64,000 nucleotides of DNA, taken from Saccharomyces mikatae IFO 1815 (lineage: Eukaryota > Ascomycota > Saccharomycetes > Saccharomycetales > Saccharomycetaceae). The translations under genes and the position numbers were made by a program. The notes under the pieces were generated by a model. The model was not told where the DNA came from and did not search any database. It saw only the letters and a program-made list of their open reading frames with translations. The stretch lies in the NCBI RefSeq assembly GCF_947241705.1, contig NC_079258.1, forward strand, positions 124,001 to 188,000, written 5' to 3'. Positions 19,955 to 31,309 of the stretch are shown piece by piece (positions within the stretch are counted from its first letter, which is position 1; every line of letters begins with the position of its first letter).

Positions 19955-21205
19955 ATGTCTTTATCCTCAAAGTTGTCTGTCCAAGATTTGGACTTGAAGG
20001 ACAAGCGTGTCTTCATCAGAGTTGATTTCAACGTCCCATTGGACGGTAAGAAGATCACTTCTAACCAAAGAATTGTTGCTGCTTTGCCAACCATCAAGTA
20101 CGTTTTGGAACACCACCCAAGATACATTGTTTTGGCTTCTCATTTGGGTAGACCAAACGGTGAAAGAAACGACAAATACTCTTTGGCTCCAGTTGCTAAG
20201 GAATTACAATCCTTGTTGGGTAAGGATGTCACCTTCTTGAACGACTGTGTCGGTCCAGAAGTTGAATCCGCTGTTAAGGCTTCCGCCCCAGGTTCCGTTA
20301 TCTTGTTGGAAAACTTGCGTTACCACATTGAAGAAGAAGGTTCCAGAAAGGTTGACGGTCAAAAGGTCAAGGCTTCTAAGGAAGACGTTCAAAAGTTCAG
20401 ACATGAATTGAGCTCTTTGGCTGACGTTTACATTAACGATGCCTTCGGTACTGCACACAGAGCTCACTCTTCTATGGTCGGTTTCGACTTGCCACAACGT
20501 GCTGCTGGTTTCTTGTTGGAAAAGGAATTGAAGTACTTCGGTAAGGCTTTGGAAAACCCAACTAGACCATTCTTGGCCATCTTAGGTGGTGCCAAGGTTG
20601 CTGACAAGATTCAATTGATTGACAACTTGTTGGACAAGGTCGACTCTATCATCATTGGTGGTGGTATGGCTTTCACCTTCAAGAAGGTTTTGGAAAACAC
20701 TGAAATCGGTGACTCCATCTTCGACAAGGCTGGTGCTGAAATTGTTCCAAAGTTGATGGAAAAGGCCAAGGCCAAGGGTGTCGAAGTTGTCTTACCAGTC
20801 GACTTCATCATTGCTGATGCTTTCTCTGCTGATGCCAACACCAAGATTGTCACTGACAAGGAAGGTATCCCAGCTGGCTGGCAAGGGTTGGACAATGGTC
20901 CAGAATCTAGAAAGTTGTTTGCTGCTACTGTTGCAAAGGCTAAGACCATTGTCTGGAACGGTCCACCAGGTGTTTTCGAATTCGAAAAGTTCGCTGCTGG
21001 TACCAAGGCTTTGTTAGACGAAGTCGTCAAGAGCTCTACTGCTGGTAACACCGTCATCATTGGTGGTGGTGACACTGCCACTGTCGCTAAGAAGTACGGT
21101 GTCACTGACAAGATTTCCCATGTTTCTACCGGTGGTGGTGCTTCTTTGGAATTATTGGAAGGTAAGGAATTGCCAGGTGTTGCTTTCTTATCTGAAAAGA
21201 AATAA
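19955..21205 (+). CDS. PGK1: 3-phosphoglycerate kinase
   Basis: This 416-residue glycolytic enzyme transfers phosphate from 1,3-bisphosphoglycerate to ADP in the cytosol. The N-domain has [10 protein letters not shown] and [11 protein letters not shown] (substrate-binding basic patch). The C-domain has [16 protein letters not shown] and [11 protein letters not shown] (nucleotide site). Codon use is extremely biased to the preferred set (TTG, AAG, GGT, GCT, GAA), unlike all neighbours except RPS14A, as expected for one of the most abundant proteins. A few residues (for example I, D, S, I and T at scattered sites) differ from S288C Pgk1 as I recall it, arguing for a sister species. Confidence 0.99.
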   Translation: MSLSSKLSVQDLDLKDKRVFIRVDFNVPLDGKKITSNQRIVAALPTIKYVLEHHPRYIVLASHLGRPNGERNDKYSLAPVAKELQSLLGKDVTFLNDCVGPEVESAVKASAPGSVILLENLRYHIEEEGSRKVDGQKVKASKEDVQKFRHELSSLADVYINDAFGTAHRAHSSMVGFDLPQRAAGFLLEKELKYFGKALENPTRPFLAILGGAKVADKIQLIDNLLDKVDSIIIGGGMAFTFKKVLENTEIGDSIFDKAGAEIVPKLMEKAKAKGVEVVLPVDFIIADAFSADANTKIVTDKEGIPAGWQGLDNGPESRKLFAATVAKAKTIVWNGPPGVFEFEKFAAGTKALLDEVVKSSTAGNTVIIGGGDTATVAKKYGVTDKISHVSTGGGASLELLEGKELPGVAFLSEKK

Positions 21206-21389
21206 ATTGATTTAAACTAAAATCGATAGATGATTAATTTTTTCTTTTCTCTTTCCTCATTCTTTACGCAAAAAATAATAGTTTATTTGTTTTGAATATT
21301 TTATTTATTTACGTATATATAGACTATTATTATCTTTTAATGATTATTAAGATTTTTATTAAAAAGTTTCTCCACTTTCAGCGTCTTTA

Positions 21390-23135
21390 TTAACCTGTTC
21401 TCCCCGCCCAAGGGATATTATTCCTGTATTTAGGCTCAACATAGTCTAAGTTCAATAGGTCAAATATCTTACGTTCATCAAAGCCTTCAAGAAGGGTGTT
21501 ATTTCGAAACAAGCCGTGCTGTGTAAGCTTAAAGCCTTTTTGCGCTGCTAATATCCGTATCCACCTGTTAAATTCTTTGGACCCTGTATAATGTATTCTT
21601 CCTGCTCCAAGCTCATCCCACTTGCAGCAAAAGAAGTCTAGCCTTCTACAGTAATTTCCATCGCTGGAATTTAAAGACATATATTGGTCAATCTGTTTTA
21701 ATTTAGTTTCTTCCTCCTCTTCGATCAAAAAAGTGCCTTCATCATTTTTCATATCCTCCAGCTTTTTTAAATATTTTGCAGGCAACTTAACTCCCATGAA
21801 AAATTTCTTGATTATCTCAGAAGAATACCATCTCTTTCTTTCCCCATATCCAACAATCCTGGCTGTTCGAAACCTTTCCACTATTTTATTTGCAAACAAT
21901 TTTTCCAAGGTTGGTGTTAGCTGTAAAAAACAATGAATATAACCTTCCTTGTACAACTTGACACAAAGCGTTTCCATAATTTTTGCCAATTCGGTCGTAT
22001 CGTTACAAAATGGCTTAAAAAATAAAAGATCAATGTCACCACACTTAGAATAGCCCCTATTATAACTTCCCTGTAATTCAACCTTGCATTCAGGGTCAAT
22101 TTCACGTAGCGTATTTTGAACCTTTTTTAAATGTGCGAAACATTCATTTCGGGACATCTTATGTACCCAATCGTCGTAATATGACCAACCAAATAAAACT
22201 GACCAATCTGATATAAACTCCTCTGGATTTTTCTTGGCTGCAATATAGAAACTTTCGAAATTCAAAAGATTCCAACGTTTAGCAATTTCTGGCCCAATCC
22301 CATAGCAATTTTTGAAGTATTTTAACTTATCTTCTAATCCCATCGAATCATTTAGACCTGGTAGTCCCCCCGTATCTAATATAACTTGTATTTTCTTAGC
22401 AATGCTAGGCCCAATATTTTTCAATTTAATATGTGCTTCTTCACCAGAACGAACGTCAAAATCGCAGTTTTCTAGTGACTGTTTAGCGAGCTTGTAACTT
22501 CTTGCACGAAATCTTTCACCTTTGATCTCACATTTCTTTGTTAATTTCTTCAACGCTGTAATAATTAGTTCATTATTCTTATACATTGTTTTATTAGTCA
22601 CAAGTGATGTTGTTCGTTCATCTAATTTTAAGGAATGTACACTAGTCTGTGGGGTCTCTAATCTCTCTTCACTTTTGCTGCCATTATTTCCCTTACCTTC
22701 TACATCAGTGGATACCTCACTATCTTTATCGTTATAACTTTGTCCATCGTCAGTGTCATCCGATATGGTAATGATGGATGGTCTCATTTTAATCAAATAA
22801 TCTTTCTCAATTGTAAATTTTTCACTCTCAACCCATTTTGTGATGTAGCTAATCTTAAGACATTGAATGTTTGATTCTTCAATCTTGGTAAGAAAGTCAT
22901 CGATATCATTTAAGCCTGCTTCCCTTTTAAAAATATCTCTTTGGGTCAAATGCATTTGAGAATCAACAAAAGAATCATCAATCAAAATGATCACTTTCTT
23001 TGAATTGAATTGAAGGCGATCTTCAAAACTTGATACGATTGTGGCACCTTTTTTCTTCAATATATCCTGTAAGAACTTATTGGATGAAGTGCGAGGGTTG
23101 GGTAAAAAAATAAAACTTCTACCATTTAGAGACAT
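21390..23135 (-). CDS. POL4: DNA polymerase IV (family X)
   Basis: A 581-residue family X polymerase used in gap filling during non-homologous end joining. The N-terminal ~105 residues form a BRCT domain, followed by an acidic Ser-rich linker (120-180). The polymerase core has helix-hairpin-helix motifs near 239-247 (KNIGPSIAK) and 278-286 (YGIGPEIAK). The nucleotidyl-transfer motif GSYNRGYSKCGDIDLL at 356-371 carries metal ligands D367 and D369. The third carboxylate is D500 in RRLDFF. All catalytic carboxylates are present and the length equals the family norm. Its 3' end faces PGK1 across 184 bp. Confidence 0.97.
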   Translation of the reverse strand: MSLNGRSFIFLPNPRTSSNKFLQDILKKKGATIVSSFEDRLQFNSKKVIILIDDSFVDSQMHLTQRDIFKREAGLNDIDDFLTKIEESNIQCLKISYITKWVESEKFTIEKDYLIKMRPSIITISDDTDDGQSYNDKDSEVSTDVEGKGNNGSKSEERLETPQTSVHSLKLDERTTSLVTNKTMYKNNELIITALKKLTKKCEIKGERFRARSYKLAKQSLENCDFDVRSGEEAHIKLKNIGPSIAKKIQVILDTGGLPGLNDSMGLEDKLKYFKNCYGIGPEIAKRWNLLNFESFYIAAKKNPEEFISDWSVLFGWSYYDDWVHKMSRNECFAHLKKVQNTLREIDPECKVELQGSYNRGYSKCGDIDLLFFKPFCNDTTELAKIMETLCVKLYKEGYIHCFLQLTPTLEKLFANKIVERFRTARIVGYGERKRWYSSEIIKKFFMGVKLPAKYLKKLEDMKNDEGTFLIEEEEETKLKQIDQYMSLNSSDGNYCRRLDFFCCKWDELGAGRIHYTGSKEFNRWIRILAAQKGFKLTQHGLFRNNTLLEGFDERKIFDLLNLDYVEPKYRNNIPWAGRTG

Positions 23136-23386
23136 GAATGGCTTATCAATTCATTGATATCGCTTGTTCTTCACCTATTATAACTAATGCTTATATTTGT
23201 AGACCCCTAGAATTACTATCCGCATGTATTTAAACATATCAAAATAATTTTAGGCCGAGAATGATTTGGGGATAGGATTGACGCAGCAAATGGAATATTA
23301 TTATATGTTCTAACAAAAACGGTGGTTAACAAAGATATTCTCTTATCACTTATTTTGCAAATTCCTGGATATGTAAATCTAAATAT

Positions 23387-24355
23387 TTAGAATTTCATTG
23401 ATGTACCTACTGTTTTCTGCATGATTAAATCACCTATAGAATCCCAAGATTTCACAAGATAGGCAGACTTACCGCCTTCCTTTTCACAAAACTCTAACCA
23501 AGCTAGACTCTCATCAATTTGAAAATCAGATATCATGTCACTTGAGATACCAATTGTTTTCTCAGCTATTTTCAAGAACTTGGAAGGATTTTCTTGCGGG
23601 TCTAAAAGCAATATACCGTTAGTAGATGGGTGTAATATGGGTAACAAGTCTGTCTCACTATCCCCTATATACCAATAGCAATGAGTTTCGTCTTCTTTAT
23701 TACTATCCGTGTCGCTTTTAGCTAATATTTCATCCAGTTTCTTAACTTTATCAGAGCCTGTCAATAATCCGCAGTCAAACTCACCATTATAAGTCGGAGG
23801 AAATTTACCAGTGAATTTCTTTAGACCGTTACAAAAGATATGATCGCGGTTGAGTCTACTGTTACCAATGATTTCATAGATGAATTCTCTTGACCAATTA
23901 ATAGATAAAATGTAAAAATCGTCTTCAAAATTTTTGATGACCGAAGAACAAAACCGATTGAAACCATTTCTTAACAAGCAATTACCGTGGTTTTGATCTC
24001 TAGCAAACTTTTTCATTTGTTCTAAGGTGATTGATTTAAATATCTCTTGTTTTGTGATTTCATTTACACTATTTAACTCTATAATCCTGTTATGGTTTTG
24101 GTATTTAATTTCATCTTTAAATATCTCACCAAAATTACATTGCGAAATAATTTTAGGTAGACTCGGAGATAACAATGGTAATGATCTTGTTCCATTATAT
24201 TTGTATTCCCGGCATCCCTCCATATAAGTTTTGATAAAGTAACGCCACTCAGGTTTCAAATCTGGGTGTAAAAGATACGGCAATTTAGCAATAACGTCGA
24301 TGGTATCATCTCTTGTAATTGTTTCATCAAAATCTGAAATAATAATGTTTCTCAT
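23387..24355 (-). CDS. CTO1: HAD-like protein Cto1 (YCR015C)
   Basis: A 322-residue protein opening with MRNIIISDFDETITRDDT, the haloacid-dehalogenase motif I with putative catalytic D8 and D10. Motif III/IV-like sequence is near the C-terminal third (YWYIGDSETDLLPIL). This resembles phosphoserine-phosphatase-like or thiaminase-associated HAD phosphatases. The S. cerevisiae ortholog has been linked to cold tolerance; its substrate is not established. The start is the first ATG and the first strand carries the motif, so it is well supported. Confidence 0.9.
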   Translation of the reverse strand: MRNIIISDFDETITRDDTIDVIAKLPYLLHPDLKPEWRYFIKTYMEGCREYKYNGTRSLPLLSPSLPKIISQCNFGEIFKDEIKYQNHNRIIELNSVNEITKQEIFKSITLEQMKKFARDQNHGNCLLRNGFNRFCSSVIKNFEDDFYILSINWSREFIYEIIGNSRLNRDHIFCNGLKKFTGKFPPTYNGEFDCGLLTGSDKVKKLDEILAKSDTDSNKEDETHCYWYIGDSETDLLPILHPSTNGILLLDPQENPSKFLKIAEKTIGISSDMISDFQIDESLAWLEFCEKEGGKSAYLVKSWDSIGDLIMQKTVGTSMKF

Positions 24356-24531
24356 GTCCTCGTTAATTTACTCCCTATCTGTACAATTTTTTACACATTG
24401 TCCCGATTGTGAACATTGCTTTGTCTCGAGAAAGTTCACTTACAAAGAAAACGAAAAGAAACCCAACTACATAATGATAAAAAGAAAAAAGAAATTACAT
24501 AAATAAATTCAACGATATTACACAGAATAAG

Positions 24532-24714
24532 AAATTTCGATGATCAATTGTTCACACACTTCTATATCAACTCCGACTGAAAAATGAAGGAACCGACTCA
24601 AACTGGTGTAAAAGCTTCGCTTTCAATCTCTGCTCCCCCTAACAAAAATAGTGCTTGATATCACATCCAACTAAATTATATAATATAACTTCAGAGTGAT
24701 ATCGTTGTACAAAG
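24532..24714 (+). ncRNA. SNR33: H/ACA snoRNA at the snR33 position
   Basis: A perfect 8-bp stem (GATATCAC at 24657-24664, GTGATATC at 24696-24703) closes a hairpin, followed 5 nt later by ACA at 24709-24711 and three more bases. That is the 3' end layout of a box H/ACA snoRNA. An H-box-like ACAAAA lies at 24642-24647 upstream of the hairpin. In S. cerevisiae snR33, a pseudouridylation guide for 25S rRNA of about 183 nt, lies between CTO1 and tRNA-Gly on the + strand, the same place. The 5' end was set from that length and is approximate. Confidence 0.6.
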
Positions 24715-24886
24715 AGGGCATTAAGCTTGTTTTCTTATTTCTGGGAACAACAATGAGTACAAAAAAACTTTTAAATAAAACTTCTGCCTTTATGTACTTC
24801 TCCTTCCACCAAATTTTTTCACGAAAAAAAAAAAGTGAAAAAAAAGTGAAAAAAAGTAAAAGTGCCCGTTTAAACAGGCAAAAATA

Positions 24887-24957
24887 TGCGCAAGCCCGGA
24901 ATCGAACCGGGGGCCCAACGATGGCAACGTTGGATTTTACCACTAAACCACTTGCGC
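24887..24957 (-). tRNA. tRNA-Gly (GCC anticodon)
   Basis: A 71-nt minus-strand gene with acceptor GCGCAAG/CTTGCGC, anticodon loop TTGCCAT (GCC) and T-loop TTCGATT. No intron. A long T run follows the 3' end on the minus strand, as a Pol III terminator (A runs on + near 24830-24858). A delta LTR begins 91 bp upstream of the 5' end. Confidence 0.96.
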
Positions 24958-25047
24958 ACTTTATTGTTGAGTAATTTTATGTAGCGTAACTTAGTGATTA
25001 CTTTATCAAGGAAACTCTGATCTAAACTTAAATTTGTTCTTTTATCT

Positions 25048-25362
25048 TGTTGTAATAAAAATCAGCTATCGTCTATCAACTAGTAGTCATACTGCTTGAA
25101 TATTATCATATACGGTGTTAGAAGATGCAGTCATCGAAGTTAGTGGAGGCCGACGCAGGGATTGATAATGTAATAGGACAATAAATGACAACATATAAAA
25201 CAGGGGAACTATTTAATGTATACTGTGTAGAAGAATTGATTACCTTTTGTGGATTTATGTACCCTAAAGGGGAACTTCTAGTATATTCTGTATACATAAT
25301 AGTATTACCTCAACCAAACAATGGAATTTCAAAAACTATCTCATAACGCACCGTATTTCTCA
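25048..25362 (+). mobile_element. Solo delta (Ty1/Ty2) LTR, diverged
   Basis: Runs from TGTTGTAATAAAAATCAGCT to ...CCGTATTTCTCA, 315 bp, slightly shorter than a full delta, with no matching target duplication visible. Divergence and the lost flanking repeat suggest an old insertion. It lies in the Ty1-preferred window upstream of tRNA-Gly. No internal Ty sequence. Confidence 0.88.
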
Positions 25363-26017
25363 GTGATAATCATTGAGATTTCGTTTGAGATCATGCTGCT
25401 AACATTTATCATCCTTTAACTCCATACATGATGATTTTATGGCAAACTTAAGTGTTAATGTTGACATTGTCGACCACTACTCAATTAAAATTTAATGTCA
25501 CAGTATTTATTTCCATCTTTCAAAATAATTGCTGCCTGAAACTTGTTCCATTTTTTTATCGTAAGATCAATGATGCAACAGTTCGATTTCATAATTTGCT
25601 TTCATTAATAGTTTCTTTTTAGTTGGTAGTACCTTGGCTACAATAATATGCCGATGTTTTCGTGACGCAATAAAGTAATATTGATTGGTCCACATGGAAA
25701 ATAGCCGTTACGCGATAACCATGGTTGAATAATAAAATATCTTTAGAATAAACTATTGCTGGTTTGGGAAAAACATATGGCTAAAATTTTTATGGTAAAT
25801 ATTCTTAAGGACTTACCGCATAGTATGAGACATGTTTCTTCACATAAATTTTTTTACTGGAACCGCCTTTTTACTGTAGGTAGATCACAGGAAAATTTTC
25901 AGGCGAGAAAAAGGAACCAAAAGAGATGAGCTAAAATTCGAAAAATACCAAGCACTCTAACATACTGTTTTTTTTATCAACGAATAACAATAATAAAAGA
26001 ACTCACTATCCGACCAA
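25363..26017. other. RBP95 5' flanking region
   Basis: 655 bp with no recognised gene. A short GC-richer patch at 25650-25720 (CGTGACGCAATAAAG..., CCGTTACGCGATAACC) probably holds regulatory sites, followed by A/T-rich core promoter sequence. Confidence 0.4.
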
Positions 26018-26869
26018 ATGCCAGAAAATCACATTCCTGCTTGGAAAAGAATTGCTTTAAAAAATCAGACTTCGAAAAGCGAAGACAATATTAGTAAGCA
26101 AACTCAATCCAACATAATAGATGATGATCCATTGAACATTACAACACATCTATCCACTGGTAACTTAACGAAAAAGGAGAAAAAAAGAATCATTAATGGT
26201 GAAAAAAAGTCTACTAAGAAAGAAAAACGTGTGTCGAAACCAGGCACCAAGAAGAAGGAAAAATTATCTAAAGAGGAAAAGGATTCAAAGAAAAATAGAA
26301 TTCTTAAAGATCAACTACGTTACCTCATAGATTTTTTCAAAACAAAGTCAGAAAGTAAGTTTCCAGCTCCCATTTTAGAATTGGAGAGTGTAAAAGAAAA
26401 TTATGGTAACTCATTGACTAAAGATGAGTCGGTAGATTCTGGTGTTGTTGAAGTTTGGAAATTTTCCAAGCAAAAGCAGAATTGGCTTATTAAACATTTC
26501 TTCAACCTGGATGAAATTCCATCAATATATAATGACCTTTTGCTTTTATATTTCAAAGATTTGCAAGGTAAATCAAAGGATGAACTAATATCAAAATGTC
26601 AAGATAAACTGAAACAATGGAATGATTACGCGGAAGATCAAGAAGCAAAAATAAAAGCGTTAATTGAAGGCGAAAATGCTAGTGAACCAGTTAATTATGA
26701 AGAGACGGAAAAAGGTAAAAATGAGAGTGGTGCTGTAGAAAAGGTGCCCAAAGAGCTACTAATGCCGAACAAAGAACTTGTTCAAAGAAGCCTAAAATTA
26801 CTAGAAATTTGGAACAATGAGGACTCGAGGCCGATTTTGGAACTAAAAAACTTTTCCGTTGATGTTTAA
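26018..26869 (+). CDS. RBP95: Ribosome-biogenesis RNA-binding protein Rbp95 (YCR016W)
   Basis: A 283-residue nucleolar protein. Residues 45-105 are strongly basic with runs of Lys (KKEKKRIINGEKKSTKKEKR). A more globular C-terminal half is rich in helices (DFFKTKSESKFPAPILELES, then KFSKQKQNWLIKHFFNLDEI). The YCR016W product has been described as binding helix 95 of 25S rRNA and assisting early pre-60S maturation with the Npa1 complex. No catalytic motif is visible. The ATG start is the first in the frame and gives near-ortholog length. Confidence 0.9.
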   Translation: MPENHIPAWKRIALKNQTSKSEDNISKQTQSNIIDDDPLNITTHLSTGNLTKKEKKRIINGEKKSTKKEKRVSKPGTKKKEKLSKEEKDSKKNRILKDQLRYLIDFFKTKSESKFPAPILELESVKENYGNSLTKDESVDSGVVEVWKFSKQKQNWLIKHFFNLDEIPSIYNDLLLLYFKDLQGKSKDELISKCQDKLKQWNDYAEDQEAKIKALIEGENASEPVNYEETEKGKNESGAVEKVPKELLMPNKELVQRSLKLLEIWNNEDSRPILELKNFSVDV

Positions 26870-27138
26870 TATCCGGTTCAAGGACATGTCTTTCTCAAAG
26901 GCAGTATATATTTTAGTACGGAATATTCCTCGAAAATGTTGGAATGGATCATTTTTACATTTAAAATATCTTACAAAAAACTATGCCAATACTGCTTACT
27001 GAGCACATATTTAATGAAATTACATAAATTTCCAAAAAATCGAAAGTCAACAATGAATGAATAATTAGAGTAACTTTACGAAAGTTTCTTGATGTAAAAA
27101 GTGAAACTTCATTGTTTCATAAAGTCATTTATAACTTT

Positions 27139-30003
27139 TTATGGATAGTAGCGTGGCTCATCGAAAACATGATAGAAATGTCCTCTCTCACCTTCGCCCA
27201 AAAACTTATCGGGAAATTTCATATCTTCACTTTCAGCTTCATCAACATGATCATACTCATAAATGGAATCTGAGTGTTCTGCTAACGCTTCCTCATTCAA
27301 AACTTGGAATTTGCCGACTTGTAGCTCAGTATCAGTTATTGTTCCTCTTGCAACCCTAGCATATCCTGTTCTCCTCAACCCTTTATACAGAATATATTCG
27401 CACCATCTATCATCGTCAGAAGGGTCGATGTCATGCATTTTTGAAGTTTCACTAACGTACGTGTTGTAGTTACCCTCACCTGGATCAACAACTAGATAGC
27501 TTAATAGAATAGCAGGGCGTGTCGAATTACCCATGAGTTTAGCCATATAGTTACTCTGCAACCTTCTATCCTCCTCGTCCTCTTCCTGTCCACTATGGAA
27601 AACAAAGACATCAACTAGTGTGTCATTATATGTTTGAAGTGTGGCATGGATGGCTGGCGCAAGTTCTCCCACTGGAGAAGGTAATAAATGGTGCGTAGAG
27701 TTTACAATAGGGAATTTAGAAAGAAGAACGCAACCCCACGTATGTTTGTTGGGACCTGGCCCAAAATCTGCGTACATATTCAAATCATGCGCTAGTTTGC
27801 TAGTTATATCTCTATTGCCCATGGTTATTCTTTGTGTATCTGTCTCTAATAAACCTATAACGTCCAGCTCCATATCTTCAATTAGGTTGATCATTCTGTC
27901 TTCAGATGCCCACATATCATTGTCGAGACCAAAATGAATTGTCCAAATACCAGCTGTGATTAACTGTGAATCCGGATGGTAAGGCTGAGGAATCCCGGTG
28001 GGTCTAATGTCGTACACAAAGCTGATGGTTAATGCTAATAGAGCGACAGCAAAAAAGGAAAAGTAGGTGAAAAATTTTTTGCCCATAGTCACCGGTTGTA
28101 CGTTCTGATTTCTGCAGATCAAGGCACCGAGAATGATAAATGCTGAGGAAACGGCAAGAACAGTCTCAATCTTTTCCCTCAGCACCCAACCCATTGGAAC
28201 AAATGCATATGCAACGACCCAAACATGAGCTAAGACAAAGATAATGTAAACGGAGAATGAAATGACATAAACCCATATGCTTTGAACTTGACATAATGTA
28301 GAAAAATATGAAGGAACTAACCAAAGCATAGCGATTGCGTACAATAAACCCCCAAAAATATATTTTGGCCATTGGGTAACGCTCCTAATTGAAAGAACAG
28401 CAGTGGATATGATTAGTAAAAAACAGGGAATGAATGGCTTACCTGCAAATTTGACAGAGCTCACAGAAGCAAATAACATGACAGTACACGTTAATGCACT
28501 CCATGGCCACGATAGGGGACCATGTGATATATTGTAACCTTCCCATGCCCAATAAATAGTAGTAGAGGAATCTGTCAACAGTTGGTGAATACCAAATAAC
28601 AATGAACCAAATCCGACAGCTAAGAATAGTTTGGCTACTGAAGAAAGTGACCGTCCTTGAGTATTTCTCTTCCCTTCAAAATTGACGAAATTAACGTAAG
28701 GCGACAACATACCAAATAAAACAGTAAGGATAAGAGCAGTCTTATTGTAGCCACCATTATGCTCATCCAAGATAACCCAAGTTGGGTTGTTAGTGTAGAA
28801 CCTCATTTTCAAAACCACAGACGCGACAAGGCCTAATAACCAAGTAAGAGCAAAAGAAATGCTGGTCTCCACATTGGTAATAAATCTCAAATTTTGTACA
28901 AAGGTTGCAACGGTAATGGAAGTTCCTAGAGCTACAGAAATCAACCTTAGTTCTGGCATTTGAACAATATAGGCTCCAATGGCAATAATGCCTCCCAAAA
29001 GTACACCATATTGAGTGAAGGCTTCAGAGACAAGGGGTAAATATAAGAAAATAGGCCCCAAATAACCCAGAATTGCAGCTTCATAACCTGAAATTCCCAT
29101 ATACCAAAGTGGGAAATGCCAAATGCTACATAATAGGGAGGTGACATTCGACCAAAAAAGAAAACCATTAAAAAGGTTTGTCAATAGATAAAAAAAAGAG
29201 TCAAACTTGAAATATGGGCCTGTCGCATTTGAGACAATTATTTTTTCCCCTTCAACTTTTTTTTCAGTTTGTATTTCTTGCAACTTTGTACTTTTCTTCT
29301 CGCCATGCGTAATACCACTAGAGTCCTTTATCTGAAAAAAGCTTGTATTAGAAGGTTTTTCATTGAAAGCGAGAACAATATCTATCTTCTTGAAATCAGC
29401 ATACGCAAATGCGTCAAAAGCAATATCTAGAAGAATCAAAGACCATTCAAAATACGCATAGATAGAATAAGCGCCCGCTCTTTGCTGAACAGAATGCTGA
29501 ATGTACCAGTAAATCATTGGGAACAGCGTTGCAAAAAATATTGTTGCAGTCAACCCTTTGTTCTTCGAAATTAAAGGACTCGAATAGCGGGTAATCATTA
29601 TATCCCATGGTAACGTTAAAACAATGTAAGTGATCATAAATATATCGTGTATATCGTGGTCGTCTGTACTTGTAATGTATACCCAACCACCGCAAGAGAC
29701 TGTACGGAGTACCCCAATAAGAAGGCACACCTTAGATTGATTCAGGTAGTAGTGACCTAGTAACAATAGAAATCTCGGAAAAGCAGTTAAAGCTATCAAG
29801 ATTTGAAAAATAGAACGTTCTGGATAACGATCCCCGATAGTGGCTGACACACTAGGAAACCACTCATCGGGATATGTATAATGAGCATTAGTAACGATTT
29901 TATGAAAATGTAGTGAATAACCAGTGACCAAAGCAGCAAAAAAGGCGGAGAATGCGCAAATGGTGTGACTTATGGGGATGATCTTCCCATTGATGGTCAG
30001 CAT
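27139..30003 (-). CDS. CWH43: GPI-anchor lipid-remodelling protein Cwh43
   Basis: A 954-residue polytopic membrane protein that introduces ceramide into GPI anchors in the ER. The N-terminal ~230 residues are the Frag1/PGAP2-like part. A lysine-rich loop (230-260) leads to a long multi-helix region to about 675. The last ~280 residues form an endonuclease/exonuclease/phosphatase-like domain (start [20 protein letters not shown], with [17 protein letters not shown]). Mammals split these functions between PGAP2 and PGAP2IP, so this is the fungal fusion form. Full length and intact. A Reb1 site lies 155 bp upstream. Confidence 0.95.
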   Translation of the reverse strand: MLTINGKIIPISHTICAFSAFFAALVTGYSLHFHKIVTNAHYTYPDEWFPSVSATIGDRYPERSIFQILIALTAFPRFLLLLGHYYLNQSKVCLLIGVLRTVSCGGWVYITSTDDHDIHDIFMITYIVLTLPWDIMITRYSSPLISKNKGLTATIFFATLFPMIYWYIQHSVQQRAGAYSIYAYFEWSLILLDIAFDAFAYADFKKIDIVLAFNEKPSNTSFFQIKDSSGITHGEKKSTKLQEIQTEKKVEGEKIIVSNATGPYFKFDSFFYLLTNLFNGFLFWSNVTSLLCSIWHFPLWYMGISGYEAAILGYLGPIFLYLPLVSEAFTQYGVLLGGIIAIGAYIVQMPELRLISVALGTSITVATFVQNLRFITNVETSISFALTWLLGLVASVVLKMRFYTNNPTWVILDEHNGGYNKTALILTVLFGMLSPYVNFVNFEGKRNTQGRSLSSVAKLFLAVGFGSLLFGIHQLLTDSSTTIYWAWEGYNISHGPLSWPWSALTCTVMLFASVSSVKFAGKPFIPCFLLIISTAVLSIRSVTQWPKYIFGGLLYAIAMLWLVPSYFSTLCQVQSIWVYVISFSVYIIFVLAHVWVVAYAFVPMGWVLREKIETVLAVSSAFIILGALICRNQNVQPVTMGKKFFTYFSFFAVALLALTISFVYDIRPTGIPQPYHPDSQLITAGIWTIHFGLDNDMWASEDRMINLIEDMELDVIGLLETDTQRITMGNRDITSKLAHDLNMYADFGPGPNKHTWGCVLLSKFPIVNSTHHLLPSPVGELAPAIHATLQTYNDTLVDVFVFHSGQEEDEEDRRLQSNYMAKLMGNSTRPAILLSYLVVDPGEGNYNTYVSETSKMHDIDPSDDDRWCEYILYKGLRRTGYARVARGTITDTELQVGKFQVLNEEALAEHSDSIYEYDHVDEAESEDMKFPDKFLGEGERGHFYHVFDEPRYYP

Positions 30004-30643
30004 AATTAGCGGTAATTACCCTTGTGTTTTCCGGTTACTTATTTCTCGAGAAGTTCAACTTGGAAAGAATACAATTAATGTGGAGAGATTATGACTTACT
30101 TACCAACTTAAAAAGCGAATGAGGACCTATTGTTGCAGCTTTTTGGTAACAACCTCTTACCCGAACTACGTTTTTTAAAATAAGAAAGCGCCCAACGCAC
30201 GTTCAGAGACTTGCGGATGAAAGCAGCCCCTACTACTTGTGTCTACTACTACAGTTTAGTTGAAGACTTGTGTCATAATCGTACCATGATCCTTCTTTAT
30301 GAACTTGAAAATGGACGAAGTATAGAATAATTTGTCGTCCAGAGGCCAGTTGTGCTTATTAACTATACATAAAGTTTCAAATCAAAATCAAGTGCAAAAA
30401 AATGGAAGTTTCTTTCAATGTTTGTTTATATAGTTGCACGCATTACTAAATAGTACTCCGTTCATTGGAAATATAATCCTCTATATCACATAGAACATTA
30501 TGGGTTTACCACCTTATTAATTTTAAGAATATGAGAAAAAAAGAGAAGAGAACAAATCATCACAAGAATTTCCAAACTAAAAAAGAAAGAAGCAGAATTT
30601 TATGAAATCTTAAAATTCAAGCGCCTGAAAAGAGCGATTTATA
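30004..30643. other. CWH43 promoter / SRD1 3' region
   Basis: 640 bp with a Reb1 site at 30157-30163 and otherwise AT-rich sequence. No gene or repeat recognised. Confidence 0.5.
30157..30163 (+). promoter_or_regulatory. Reb1 site (TTACCCG) upstream of CWH43
   Basis: Exact TTACCCG, 154-160 bp upstream of the CWH43 ATG, a typical position for a nucleosome-depleting Reb1 site. Motif evidence only. Confidence 0.5.
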
Positions 30644-31309
30644 CTAAGAATTGTTTTGTTCTCTCGTCTCATCTACTGCTCGTCTTTTTTTCTCGTTCTC
30701 CTTTTTCAATCTTTTTCCATAAGCAAGTCCACATGGACTACAAAGTTCCCTGTTTTGCTCCGGACCGCTTCTCCATTGAATAGTCCAGGTGTCTTTACAC
30801 TTGGAACATGCCTTTACCTCACCATTTGGAAGAATTGTTTGCCTCTTTTCTCTTTTAGGACGGCTCGTGGTCTTTTTACTGCATCTTTTCGTGATGCTGG
30901 TGGACTGACTAGTTCCTCCTGCAGGGCCACGATATTTTCTACAGTTGTTTACATCAGCTCCTGATGAGCTCCTTTTTGAATCGCAGGAATCGGTTGTGTT
31001 TTTCTTTGACAAAGCAATGCCATGTAAAGGGCTAGTTTTATTTTTGAGAATTTTTTTTGTAATGTCTCTTAATTGTTCGGCTTGCTCGAATTTATCCTCT
31101 ACATCGATGGTTCTTATTTGAAAAAAGGGGACTTCGATAAATGGACAACTTATGTATACTTTACCTCGTTCATTATAAGCCTTCCTTTTATCATTTAGCT
31201 TACCGTCTCCAATTCTTCTATTCCATAATGGTTTTTTCTCAGCATCTGTTTTTTTAACTATCTTCGTCAAGTAAGAACTTCCAGAATTATCGTAATTATT
31301 ATAGCGCAT
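30644..31309 (-). CDS. SRD1: GATA-type zinc-finger protein Srd1
   Basis: A 221-residue protein linked to pre-rRNA processing and rRNA transcription. A single GATA-like finger lies near the C-terminus: C168-x2-C171, 18 residues, C190-x2-C193, flanked by Lys/Arg clusters. The rest is basic and Ser/Thr-rich. The frame is open for 10 more codons upstream but only from a GTG; ATG at 31309 (MRYNNYDNSG) gives exactly the ortholog length. It is the last gene before the tRNA/LTR block. Confidence 0.93.
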   Translation of the reverse strand: MRYNNYDNSGSSYLTKIVKKTDAEKKPLWNRRIGDGKLNDKRKAYNERGKVYISCPFIEVPFFQIRTIDVEDKFEQAEQLRDITKKILKNKTSPLHGIALSKKNTTDSCDSKRSSSGADVNNCRKYRGPAGGTSQSTSITKRCSKKTTSRPKREKRQTILPNGEVKACSKCKDTWTIQWRSGPEQNRELCSPCGLAYGKRLKKENEKKRRAVDETREQNNS

